A stretch of DNA of 11,319 bases, taken from positions 1 through 11,319 of the forward strand of contig CAJAHC010000221.1 of NCBI GenBank assembly GCA_903939355.1, read 5' to 3'. Position numbers and translations under genes: made by a program. This document shows positions 1 through 7,185 of this stretch, in pieces. Below the pieces are notes generated by a model. The model made no database searches and was not told the origin of the DNA. It was given only the letters and a program-made list of their open reading frames with translations. This DNA comes from an uncultured Methylococcaceae bacterium (GTDB lineage Bacteria > Pseudomonadota > Gammaproteobacteria > Methylococcales > Methylomonadaceae). Numbering within the stretch: the first letter of the stretch is position 1; each line of letters starts with the position of its first letter.

Positions 1-723
1 TATCGATTTGTTCATATTCAGCCCGCCGGAACCAATTTTATTAAAGAAATGTTTAGTCAAGTCGGTATAAAAAGCCTGTGTAAATTGTCAGCTATTTATG
101 CTTTTATTGCTGTATTTTGGGCCTTGTTTGATCAAACTGGGTCATCTTGGATAGTTCAGGCACAAAAAATGGATCGGATGGTGTTTGGTTTTGAATTATT
201 ACCTTCACAAATTCAAGCCGTTAATCCTTTGCTTATTATGTTGTTGGTGCCTATTTTTTCTTACTTTATTTATCCGTTACTAAGTCGTTTTTTTGTATTA
301 ACGGCGTTACGAAAAATGACTATCGGTTTATTTGTAACGGTTATTGCTTTTGCTATACCAAGTGTTATACAAATGCAGTTGGACCAAGGTTTTGTTCCGC
401 ATATATCTTTGCAGTTATTGGCTTATCTTTTATTAACTTCAGCTGAAGTTATGGTTTCGATAACTTGTCTTGAGTTTTCTTATACTCAAGCTCCAAAAAC
501 CATGAAATCTTTTGTGATGGCATTTTATTTCTTGTCTGTGGCGATAGGAAATCTTTTTACAAGTGCAGTTAATTTCTTCATTCAAAACGAGAATGGCACC
601 TCTAAGCTTGCCGGAGCGAATTACTTTTGGTTTTTTACCGGATTAATGTTGTTAACGGCACTGTTTTTTTCGTTTGTGAGTAAGCAATATCAAGAAGATG
701 GAATAACATCAACTGACATATGA
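1..723 (+). CDS. POT/PTR-family proton-coupled oligopeptide symporter, C-terminal half (5' end outside window)
   Basis: The reading frame is open from base 1, so the first ATG at 49 is internal and the visible 240 residues are the C-terminal half of a longer protein (family members are usually about 480-520 residues). The family is recognised from the segment FWALFDQTGSSW followed by a QAQKMDR stretch, and from the later EFSYTQAPKTMKSF motif, both typical of bacterial POT transporters of the major facilitator superfamily, which import di- and tripeptides with protons across the inner membrane. Several hydrophobic helices are visible, the last near the C-terminus (FWFFTGLMLLTALFFSFV), followed by a short charged tail. 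The ExFSYxxAP signature is intact and there is no frameshift, so the gene looks functional. The next gene starts 68 bases downstream on the same strand; no convincing terminator hairpin lies between. Substrate specificity cannot be read from this half. Confidence 0.9.
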   Translation, partial: YRFVHIQPAGTNFIKEMFSQVGIKSLCKLSAIYAFIAVFWALFDQTGSSWIVQAQKMDRMVFGFELLPSQIQAVNPLLIMLLVPIFSYFIYPLLSRFFVLTALRKMTIGLFVTVIAFAIPSVIQMQLDQGFVPHISLQLLAYLLLTSAEVMVSITCLEFSYTQAPKTMKSFVMAFYFLSVAIGNLFTSAVNFFIQNENGTSKLAGANYFWFFTGLMLLTALFFSFVSKQYQEDGITSTDI

Positions 724-791
724 AAGTGTTGCGATTACAATGACGATTAACCTCTTTTTTCAGTAAACAAGTTTATAAAATAGTTGCCTGT

Positions 792-1622
792 ATGAAATCA
801 TCAAAAACAATTATAATCACTGGCTGTTCTTCGGGTATTGGATACAGTGCTGCTACAGAGTTAAAAAAAAGAGGTCATTATGTTATTGCGACAGCCAGAA
901 AATTAGAAGATGTTGCCCGTTTAAAGAATGAGGGTTTTACAGCTATGCATTTGGATTTGGCGGATAGTAAAAGCATACAAAAAGCGGTAAGTGATACATT
1001 GGAATTAACAGGCGGGTATTGTGATGCATTGTTTAATAATGGTGCATTTGGTCAGCCAGGAGCAGTTGAAGACTTAACTCGAGAGGTGCTTAGATATCAG
1101 TTTGAAACTAATCTTTTTGGCACACACGAATTGACTAATCTGCTTATTCCGGTGATGCGCAAACAGGGGCATGGACGTATTATTTATAATAGTTCTATAT
1201 TAGGGTTGGTTGCCATGCGATATCGTGGTGCTTATAACGCCAGCAAGTTTGCTCTGGAAGGCTTGGCGGATACTTTACGTATGGAACTTCACGGCACTAA
1301 TATCCATATTTCGTTAATAGAGCCGGGGCCAATCTTAAGTAACTTTAGAACAAATTCGTACGCTTTATATAAAAAAAATATAAATACAGTAAATAGTTTT
1401 CATAAAGATGCTTATGAAGCAATGGAAGCTAGATTGCAAAAAGAAGGCCCTGCTGTTGTATTTACTTTGCCGGCAAAAGCCGTTGTCGAAAAAGTCATAC
1501 ACGCGCTGGAGGTAAAGCGACCTAAAATACGCTATTACGTGACTTTCCCAACCTATTTATTTGCAATTCTTAAGCGTATTTTACCGATGTTTTGGCTGGA
1601 TTCTTTACTCAGAAAGGTTTAA
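792..1622 (+). CDS. short-chain dehydrogenase/reductase, YbbO-like
   Basis: A 276-residue classical SDR. The cofactor loop TGCSSGIG lies at residues 10-17, and Arg36-Lys37 after the second strand favours NADP(H). The NNGA motif is at 82-85 (a variant of the usual NNAG). The catalytic set is Asn107, Ser135, Tyr148 and Lys152 (Tyr-x-x-x-Lys in YNASK). The EPGPI segment near 177 is also typical. Overall layout, including a hydrophobic basic C-terminus (ILKRILPMFW), resembles E. coli YbbO, an NADP-dependent aldehyde reductase, from memory. The real substrate is unknown; aldehydes, retinol-like or lipid carbonyls are possible. No clear Shine-Dalgarno sequence precedes the ATG at 792, but the glycine loop at residue 10 fits this start and no other start codon in frame is close. 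The stop codon is 2 bases before the next gene, so the two are almost certainly co-transcribed. Confidence 0.85.
   Translation: MKSSKTIIITGCSSGIGYSAATELKKRGHYVIATARKLEDVARLKNEGFTAMHLDLADSKSIQKAVSDTLELTGGYCDALFNNGAFGQPGAVEDLTREVLRYQFETNLFGTHELTNLLIPVMRKQGHGRIIYNSSILGLVAMRYRGAYNASKFALEGLADTLRMELHGTNIHISLIEPGPILSNFRTNSYALYKKNINTVNSFHKDAYEAMEARLQKEGPAVVFTLPAKAVVEKVIHALEVKRPKIRYYVTFPTYLFAILKRILPMFWLDSLLRKV
1611..1617 (+). promoter_or_regulatory. ribosome binding site deciding the CPXCG start
   Basis: AGAAAGG lies 7 bases before the ATG at 1625 and inside the last codons of the reductase gene. It supports the 1625 start rather than the earlier in-frame ATG at 1592, which would add 11 residues overlapping the reductase and has no such site. 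Confidence 0.6.
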
Positions 1623-1624
1623 TT

Positions 1625-1816
1625 ATGAACGAACTAGATGAAATTATTATTTATTGTCCTTATTGCGGTGAAGCACTTGACGTATTAGTAGACACATCAG
1701 CTGGTTCGCAACAATATTATGAAGACTGTGCGGTTTGTTGTACGCCAATTTTGTTTATACTATCTGAAGATGAAGATGGCGAGCTGATAATTGATGTAAA
1801 AAGAGATGATGAATAA
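1625..1816 (+). CDS. small CPXCG-motif cysteine-rich protein
   Basis: A 63-residue acidic protein with CPYCGE at residues 11-16 and a second cysteine cluster EDCAVCC (Cys35, Cys38, Cys39). The two pairs, separated by about 20 residues, form the pattern of the CPXCG cysteine-rich family (Pfam Cys_rich_CPXG), small cytoplasmic proteins likely to bind one zinc ion in a rubredoxin- or zinc-ribbon-like knuckle. The acidic C-terminus (SEDEDGEL) and the length of about 60 residues are typical. The biological role of the family is not known to me. It follows the SDR gene by 2 bases and is probably translationally coupled to it, but this does not reveal a shared function because the family is found next to many different genes. 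Confidence 0.85.
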   Translation: MNELDEIIIYCPYCGEALDVLVDTSAGSQQYYEDCAVCCTPILFILSEDEDGELIIDVKRDDE

Positions 1817-1944
1817 TTTTTTTGTGCTAAAATCGCACGTTGTAGCTGGGTAATTGATTTGAAAACATTGCAACCGCATGAACCTCACTTAACTTACCTG
1901 ACTCTATAAATTATCTAAATATCAACTTTGAGGTTTAATCAGCA

Positions 1945-2328
1945 ATGATAGTATTAAAAAAAGGCTTAGTTTCACTTGTGATGGCAGCTTCTTTGGCTGT
2001 AGTTTCTTCATCTGCTTTGGCTGCACCTGAAGGCGAAGCTAAAGTAAAAGAAGCCATTGAAAGCACCCTTTCAGGAATAGCTACTTCCCAAGCAGATATT
2101 CAAAGAGGTGATATGGAAGCGGCTTCTAAAGATATTCTTTTAGCAGCCCAAGCGTCAAAAGAATTTCGTTTTGAAATAACAGAACGTCAACGTGAAAAAG
2201 CAACGAACCTGTTAAAAGGTGCGCGTAAATCAGTTCAAGAGGGTAATGCTGCTGCTGCTGCTGAAGGCCTAGAGAAAGCGTTAGCTTCATTTTCAGAAAT
2301 GAAAGCTAAATACGATCTAACTCATTAA
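1945..2328 (+). CDS. small exported helical protein, copy 1 of a tandem pair
   Basis: A 127-residue protein with a clear Sec signal peptide: Lys5-Lys6, a hydrophobic core, and an ALA-A cleavage site after residue 26, leaving about 101 residues. The mature part is Ala-, Glu- and Lys-rich without cysteines and is predicted by eye to be entirely helical, probably a small helical bundle in the periplasm. An Ala run at about 101-106 is encoded by five consecutive GCT codons (2248-2262). It resembles the next gene in length, signal peptide length, helix pattern and the C-terminal half (SKE...KA...LK.A......A...L..A...F), so the two look like diverged duplicates. GAGG at 1930-1933 lies 11 bases before the ATG, a rather long gap that the second copy shares. 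A TATAAA at 1905-1910 could be a -10 element but has no matching -35. I do not recognise the function; a four-helix metal-binding protein such as SmbP is a loose structural comparison only. Confidence 0.8.
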   Translation: MIVLKKGLVSLVMAASLAVVSSSALAAPEGEAKVKEAIESTLSGIATSQADIQRGDMEAASKDILLAAQASKEFRFEITERQREKATNLLKGARKSVQEGNAAAAAEGLEKALASFSEMKAKYDLTH

Positions 2329-2347
2329 TAACAATTAGGTTATAACA

Positions 2348-2384
2348 AACAGATTCAATTACATTATTTATAATTGAATCTGTT
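2348..2384. repeat. perfect 14-bp inverted repeat (hairpin) between the two small exported-protein genes
   Basis: Left arm 2348-2361 (AACAGATTCAATTA) and right arm 2371-2384 pair perfectly over 14 bases with a 9-base loop. It begins 19 bases after the stop of copy 1. No run of T follows (next bases GACTTATATAA), so it is not a textbook intrinsic terminator. It may still end or protect the upstream transcript, or act as a DNA site. Its right arm overlaps a TTGACT at 2383-2388, a -35-like hexamer. Confidence 0.6.
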
Positions 2385-2452
2385 GACTTATATAAACTAC
2401 AAATAAATAGTAGTTTTTAATAGGGTTAATTAAGATAACTACATGTTAAGTG

Positions 2453-2461
2453 TGGTAGAAT
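2453..2461 (+). promoter_or_regulatory. possible extended -10 promoter element for copy 2
   Basis: TGG followed by TAGAAT (one mismatch to TATAAT) forms an extended -10 motif about 77 bases before the ATG at 2538. No good -35 stands 16-18 bases upstream, which extended -10 promoters can tolerate. It is tentative in such AT-rich sequence. Confidence 0.25.
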
Positions 2462-2537
2462 TATTTTCGGCAAATGCTTTAAAAGGCAATATTGTCAGTA
2501 TTATTATAAATAACAACAACTTGAGGGCTAGTAAAGT

Positions 2538-2924
2538 ATGAAATCTTTGAAAAAAATCTTGCTATCTTTATTTATTGCGGCTTCTGTCGGCACTATTTCA
2601 ACGTCAGTTTTAGCTGAATCTGATCCAGGTAGAATCTCTTATACACCTGTTGAAGCAATTGATTTAGTAGTAAGCAATATAAATGCAGCTATTGCTGCAA
2701 TTGATAAGGGAGCAAGTGCTGAGGAAGTTGCTACACTTATTAAACTAGCAAGTGATGGTAGTAAAGAAATTAATGCAAATGATAAAGTTGATATGGCACG
2801 TACAAAAGCAAATAGAAAATTGAAATCTGCTATGGCTCATGCTAAAGAATCTGCTTTACCAAAAGCTGAAGAAGAATTGAAAGAAGCTGGAAAAGATTTT
2901 GAAGCTCTTAAAGGCTTAATTTAA
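2538..2924 (+). CDS. small exported helical protein, copy 2 of a tandem pair
   Basis: A 128-residue protein with a Sec signal peptide (MKSLKK, hydrophobic core, SVLA-E cleavage after residue 26), leaving about 102 residues. The mature chain is helical, rich in Ala, Glu, Lys and Asp, and has no cysteine. It matches copy 1 in total length, cleavage position and arrangement: an early helix (PVEAIDLVVSNINAAIAAI), a middle segment with Ser-Lys-Glu, and a C-terminal helix with Ala-Glu-Glu-Leu and a closing phenylalanine-rich turn. Identity is low, so duplication is old or under little constraint. GAGG at 2523-2526 precedes the ATG by 11 bases, exactly as in copy 1. The 209-base spacer from copy 1, with its own hairpin and promoter-like element, and the terminator just downstream suggest an independent transcript. 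The function is unknown; the reader should treat it as a periplasmic protein of unassigned family. Confidence 0.8.
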   Translation: MKSLKKILLSLFIAASVGTISTSVLAESDPGRISYTPVEAIDLVVSNINAAIAAIDKGASAEEVATLIKLASDGSKEINANDKVDMARTKANRKLKSAMAHAKESALPKAEEELKEAGKDFEALKGLI

Positions 2925-2934
2925 GTCTATATCT

Positions 2935-2979
2935 ATCCTATCAAGTATCCTTTTGGATTCTTGATAGGATTATTTTGTT
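2935..2979 (+). terminator. rho-independent terminator after copy 2
   Basis: Arms 2935-2945 (ATCCTATCAAG) and 2960-2970 pair perfectly over 11 bases; the stem continues with one T-T mismatch and four more pairs (ATCC/GGAT) around a TTTT loop. TATTTTGTT follows as the T-rich tail. It begins 10 bases after the stop codon at 2924. It faces right and separates this transcript from the convergent large gene ending at 3058. Confidence 0.85.
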
Positions 2980-3057
2980 ATATCACAGTTCAGTACAAAT
3001 CTAGTTAGTACGTCCTTTTACAAAAGTTGTTTTATAGGCAATTGATGGGATAAGTAA

Positions 3058-6000
3058 TTACCAGTTTCCATTTCCCCATGTACCAGCCAGGTATTGCAGA
3101 ACAACTACTAAAGTACTTAATCCCCCAAAGGATTGCAACAGAGGCCATTTATACCAGGGTCTAAATGCACCATCACATAAGTTTCTAATACGTTCAATCT
3201 GAGTTTCTATTCGTTTAATAACAAAATCATTGGGAGTGTGTTGATTGCGTTGTTCGCTAATTTTCATAGCTAACTGGATTATCGCTTTTTTTCGAGCTAT
3301 TTTAGCGCCATGTTGTAAAAATAATTCTGCTGAAATCGAATAAAGTAGCATGGCAAAAAATATTACCCCCAATCCCCAGGGTAAATCCCAATCATCTATT
3401 ATCGGACTACGTGCAATTAACAACAAAGCTATACAGACTACAGGACCAATGATAAGTGGCTGAATAGTCGCTGTCAAACGAGCCACCATTTGAATATCGA
3501 GCCAATCATCAACGCATTCCAGAGCGACTTTGTTTTCGGCGAGAGCCCAATTTTTAGCCATTTCATGCCATCGACTCGGTTTTTCTGACAAGTGTGTTAT
3601 TAGTCTTTCGCATAGGCGTGCATTTTCAACCACCCATGTTATCAATAGGATGGTGGATAAAACAGCAGAGAAAATTATGATTTTATTCACATCCGATGCA
3701 ATATCGCCCCGTGCAGGAATATTAGGTAAACCACTTTGCATAATCAACATCAATGCTCCAATCCAGAATACAATACTGTGCATTACTGTTCTCCAGTAGC
3801 AACCAGAAAGAACTATTTTCATATTAAAACCAAAATAACCAAGATATTCTCTCCATAAAATTTGAGGAATAACACATTGTTGTTTATTTTTCTTATGGTT
3901 CCAATTTCCGACAAAAAGCACTTTCCAATACCCAAACATTATGGGGTGATTTGGTAATGCGAATGTCGAAGGTATTAAATCTTCTGGCTGTGCGTGAAAT
4001 TCATTTAGCATTCTATTGATCCGTTTTTGCCCCCAATAGAAAAAAACAGAAGCAAATAGAACAACTGATAATCTGAGTATTTGACTAGGCCAGATGCTTA
4101 TACCTTCAAGCCAGTAGAAGGGTTCAGCATCAGCTTGGATAATATAAGCATTCCACAAAGGTGGTGTGATAAGTAATAACACACCAATGAGCAAGCCTAA
4201 ATATTTAGTAGGATTAAATTGTATTCTTTTAGGAAACCAGTTAAAAGCAAAAGGAATTAGTAACGCTAATATTGCAAGTGCCCATAGCCTGGGTAACCAA
4301 TCACTGGAGTTTATTGTTGGTAAAAATAATGGTGGGAGTAGCCCAAAACCAATGCTTATAATAAATGGCTTTACGTTTTTGCGAAACCAGGAACTAACAA
4401 AAGAAAAGAAAGACACCGCTATCACAAAAATAATTACTCTCTCCAATGTCCAACTAAATGTAGAGGCAGCAACAGAGTATGGATGAACGGTGTCGCAGCC
4501 AATTACTAAATTAGTACTGGAGCATTGCTCATTGCTTTTATTGGTAGGAGTCGATAACTCACTATTTTTAGTTGTAAAAGAAAGTGGATTATTCCACCAT
4601 TTATCATTTGCCAAGCCATAAAAACTTAGTGGATCGGCTATCCTATTTTCAGGTAATAGTATTGGATGGTTACGGCCTATCTCGAACAAGAGTGGTGGTA
4701 TTTTTTTATTATCTGGATTAACTTTGTCAGGGTTAAGTATTAACTGTATCGCGAGAAAAAATGCTGTTTGATAACTGTCACGGAAAGGGGGTATTTGATG
4801 CTGTAACTCAGGACGCAGCTTTAGGTCGAAGGCTGAAGCTACCAATAAGTTGTGTGTTTGTAGACGTTTAGCCGGATGAAAAAAAGTTGCATCTAGGTCA
4901 GTGGTAAAAAACAACTTATGGGGGAAATGTTGGCGTAGTGCCTCCAAAATCATTAATTTGTCATGCACATCTGAACCAAGAATACCAATGGCGGAGATCC
5001 CTAGTTGATTATTATTTATTTTAAGATTTTGGTCTAGGGTATGAATTTGATCAGCGAGTCTTCGTAAGTAGTCCTTTTGACTGTGACCCTCTGGAAATTC
5101 AATCAATGAATTCGTGTTGGAGTTGTTGTCTTTATTTTTGCTGTCAGAGGATTTTTCCATGGCAGTAAAGGTAGTATCACTTTTATCCGGTAACTTACCA
5201 TCCAGACCACGCATATAACTATATGAATAGATGAGTTCTCGAAAATTATCACCATAGCGTTTTCTCCAGGCAACTTCAAAAGCCTTAGGCATCAATCGCC
5301 CATAGTAGGTGTCCCATTCGGATAGAATGACAACATGCCGTGGTTTATTGTTAAGACGTAAATTAAGTTCATTTACCAATCTCATCATCATATCTAAATC
5401 AGTAGCGGTAGTTCGATACAGCGTTATTCCTTTGGTGAGCAGAAGGTATTCTGAAATATTTTTATACGTGTTAATATTTACAAGGCCTTGTCTGAGTAAT
5501 TCAGGATCTGATGCAGTTGCCCCAGCCGAAAAGTAAGTAATGGGGTGGCAATTAATTTCACCCAACGTATTAAACATAATCGAATGTTTATTTTGCATTT
5601 TAGAACAATTAGAAAGATCAGTTCCATGCTGAACTTCTTTCAGCATGTCCAACAATAACCTAGAAGAGTTTGGACCGATGACTGCGTAGTTGAAATTATC
5701 TTTTTTTGTTAGATATTTTTGACTAGTAGCCTGTATTAACAAATTTCTTAATTTGTCCGCAGGTTTTATAAGGAGGCTTGATTCATCTACCCACAATAGT
5801 AAGAATTTAGACTTAGTATTTTCAAGTGACCACCATTCGAAAGATACATTTTTTTGCAAACCTAGATTGGTTTTAGGATGGAAGTAACCGATATGTTGCT
5901 CGTCTTGAGGAATGCCATTTTGATTGGCTAGAGCTGAAAGAATGGCATAGCGGCGTCGCATTCTTATTTCCGCTGCCTCTTGGTAGGGTCCGCCAGGCAA

Positions 6001-6318
6001 GGTAATAGCAATAATGGTAATATTATCATTGGTGACAGGTTGATAGTCTTCATAAATTATTTTTGGAGAGTGGGGCGAAACATTCTCTTTCTGAGGTTCC
6101 TCAATGATGCCATCTGTTGCGGCAAAAGGATCCTGCCACAAACGTGCATCTACATCTTGAGCAGCAGTATATGAGTATTTAACAGGTTTGTTTGAGGGCC
6201 GCTCATCTTGATAAGGTAACTCAGGCTTAAAAATCAAGCCAGCCAAGAGTGCCAAAACTAACGTTAGAGGTAATGCGCCTGTGAACGCACTATGTTCCTG
6301 CTTTTTTTCTTCCGTCAT
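3058..6318 (-). CDS. large polytopic membrane protein with periplasmic-binding-like domain, unrecognised family
   Basis: A 1086-residue protein whose family I cannot name. One anchor helix at about 14-30 leads into a domain of about 590 residues (31-624), then about ten helices at roughly 625-644, 651-669, 675-693, 706-724, 746-764, 844-862, 879-897, 950-969, 981-999 and 1059-1077. Basic loops after alternate helices (RKNVK 646-650, FPKRIQ 695-700, QKRINR 764-769, RKKA 1009-1012) put the large domain in the periplasm and the loops at 765-843, 898-949 and 1000-1058 in the cytoplasm. Alternating strand-helix units such as HVVILSEWDTYYG (328-340) and AIGILGSDVHDKL (443-455), followed by FFTTDLDA (470-477), look like a type 1 periplasmic-binding fold; this is inference. 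Residues 386-404 are a Ser/Asn/Lys linker. AGGAG (6324-6328) stands 5 bases before the ATG. The regulator gene ends 32 bases upstream, so they likely form one operon. A sensor or transporter role fits. Confidence 0.85.
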   Translation of the reverse strand: MTEEKKQEHSAFTGALPLTLVLALLAGLIFKPELPYQDERPSNKPVKYSYTAAQDVDARLWQDPFAATDGIIEEPQKENVSPHSPKIIYEDYQPVTNDNITIIAITLPGGPYQEAAEIRMRRRYAILSALANQNGIPQDEQHIGYFHPKTNLGLQKNVSFEWWSLENTKSKFLLLWVDESSLLIKPADKLRNLLIQATSQKYLTKKDNFNYAVIGPNSSRLLLDMLKEVQHGTDLSNCSKMQNKHSIMFNTLGEINCHPITYFSAGATASDPELLRQGLVNINTYKNISEYLLLTKGITLYRTTATDLDMMMRLVNELNLRLNNKPRHVVILSEWDTYYGRLMPKAFEVAWRKRYGDNFRELIYSYSYMRGLDGKLPDKSDTTFTAMEKSSDSKNKDNNSNTNSLIEFPEGHSQKDYLRRLADQIHTLDQNLKINNNQLGISAIGILGSDVHDKLMILEALRQHFPHKLFFTTDLDATFFHPAKRLQTHNLLVASAFDLKLRPELQHQIPPFRDSYQTAFFLAIQLILNPDKVNPDNKKIPPLLFEIGRNHPILLPENRIADPLSFYGLANDKWWNNPLSFTTKNSELSTPTNKSNEQCSSTNLVIGCDTVHPYSVAASTFSWTLERVIIFVIAVSFFSFVSSWFRKNVKPFIISIGFGLLPPLFLPTINSSDWLPRLWALAILALLIPFAFNWFPKRIQFNPTKYLGLLIGVLLLITPPLWNAYIIQADAEPFYWLEGISIWPSQILRLSVVLFASVFFYWGQKRINRMLNEFHAQPEDLIPSTFALPNHPIMFGYWKVLFVGNWNHKKNKQQCVIPQILWREYLGYFGFNMKIVLSGCYWRTVMHSIVFWIGALMLIMQSGLPNIPARGDIASDVNKIIIFSAVLSTILLITWVVENARLCERLITHLSEKPSRWHEMAKNWALAENKVALECVDDWLDIQMVARLTATIQPLIIGPVVCIALLLIARSPIIDDWDLPWGLGVIFFAMLLYSISAELFLQHGAKIARKKAIIQLAMKISEQRNQHTPNDFVIKRIETQIERIRNLCDGAFRPWYKWPLLQSFGGLSTLVVVLQYLAGTWGNGNW

Positions 6319-6350
6319 TATTGCTCCTAAATTCTAGTGTTACTGTCAGG

Positions 6351-7115
6351 TCAGTTTTTCAGAGATATAGTTAAGCCAAGATTAAAGAGGGGTAAAAATT
6401 TAAACTCAGTGCCTACCAAAGAATATATAGCGGTATAGTTCAGGATGATGAGTTCACGCTTAGTTACTTGCAACCATCCTGCCTGTCTAAAGGTATGGAG
6501 ACTACGATTTACATGAACAACAGTAAGTCCAAGGGTATCTGCTATATCTTCTTGTTTAAGCGGAAATTTAATTAAATACCCTTCATTTAAACCGCGTAAG
6601 TTAAGTCGATGATGAAGTTCCAAAATCATAAATGCGATTTTTTCTTGTGCATTACGATGAGCAATATTATAAAGATACATTTCCGTTAACATCATGTCGC
6701 AAGCCAATGCTGATGCAAGACAGAGACCTAGCTCCGGTCGTGAGGAAAATAAGTCGATGCTATTTGGAATCTTGCAAACAACACTGTTTATTAAAGCGAT
6801 GGCAGAGTACGTGTTAGGACCTCGCAATTCTTTTTTAAAGCCAATTAGTTCTCCCAGTAATATTGAACGAACAACTTGACGTTTTCCATCTTCTGAATGT
6901 CTTGTCAATATTAGCCAGCCTTCTCGTAAAACAAATAATCCTTCATTCATATCCCCCTGGTAATATAAATATTGCTTGGCTAAAAGGGTTATATTTTTAA
7001 GGGAATGGACTTCAAATTCGGGTGTAGAGGAATTCAACAGGTTCCGGCAAAAGCAGTGCTGTTGATAAGGACAGGTTAAGCAAATTCCAATAAGACCAAA
7101 TGAATGACTAGACAT
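6351..7115 (-). CDS. FNR-type Crp/Fnr-family transcriptional regulator with predicted [4Fe-4S] site
   Basis: A 254-residue regulator (E. coli FNR has 250). Cys12-x2-Cys15-x5-Cys21 matches the FNR ligand spacing Cys20-x2-Cys23-x5-Cys29, and Cys114 in SVVCKIP aligns with FNR Cys122 in SMVCEIP, so all four cluster ligands are present. A cyclic-nucleotide-fold domain (about 35-125), a dimer helix (about 135-170) and a helix-turn-helix (about 186-212, LKQEDIADTLGLT) follow. In the recognition helix the FNR residues Glu209, Ser212 and Arg213 are replaced by Val200, Asn203 and Arg204, so the DNA site probably differs from TTGAT-N4-ATCAA. His20 stands where FNR has Leu28. Extra cysteines are at 23, 132 and 139. 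A stop codon immediately precedes the ATG at 7115, fixing the start, but no Shine-Dalgarno sequence is evident. The downstream membrane protein is the obvious candidate partner. It may regulate itself through the inverted repeat at 7186-7203. Confidence 0.88.
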   Translation of the reverse strand: MSSHSFGLIGICLTCPYQQHCFCRNLLNSSTPEFEVHSLKNITLLAKQYLYYQGDMNEGLFVLREGWLILTRHSEDGKRQVVRSILLGELIGFKKELRGPNTYSAIALINSVVCKIPNSIDLFSSRPELGLCLASALACDMMLTEMYLYNIAHRNAQEKIAFMILELHHRLNLRGLNEGYLIKFPLKQEDIADTLGLTVVHVNRSLHTFRQAGWLQVTKRELIILNYTAIYSLVGTEFKFLPLFNLGLTISLKN

Positions 7116-7185
7116 CTAAATAAAATTCTAAAGCCTATAGAAACAACCACTAAGTTCAGTCTAGCATGCATAAGTGTTTAATATA

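Noticed and set aside
49..723. ATG at 49 as the start of the peptide symporter
   Set aside because: The frame is open to base 1 and the upstream residues continue the protein; the family has a second, N-terminal half that must lie outside the window.
1592..1624. Upstream ATG at 1592 as the start of the CPXCG protein
   Set aside because: It lies inside the reductase gene, lacks a ribosome binding site and adds residues not expected in this family; ATG 1625 has AGAAAGG at the right distance.
1824..1838. GTGC...GCAC hairpin after the CPXCG gene as a terminator
   Set aside because: The stem is only 4 base pairs and no T-tract follows it; the T-run lies before it.
2248..2262. Five GCT repeats as a phase-variable microsatellite
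   Set aside because: It is an in-frame triplet run encoding alanines, too short for typical slippage switching and unable to shift the frame.
3530..6174. Open frames on the plus strand inside the large membrane protein gene (about 3530-3799, 4166-4486, 5309-5536, 5980-6174)
   Set aside because: They are antisense to a long gene with coherent protein features; they show no recognisable motif or ribosome binding signal.
6632..6879. Two plus-strand frames inside the FNR-type gene
   Set aside because: They overlap each other and lie wholly antisense to a well-supported regulator gene.
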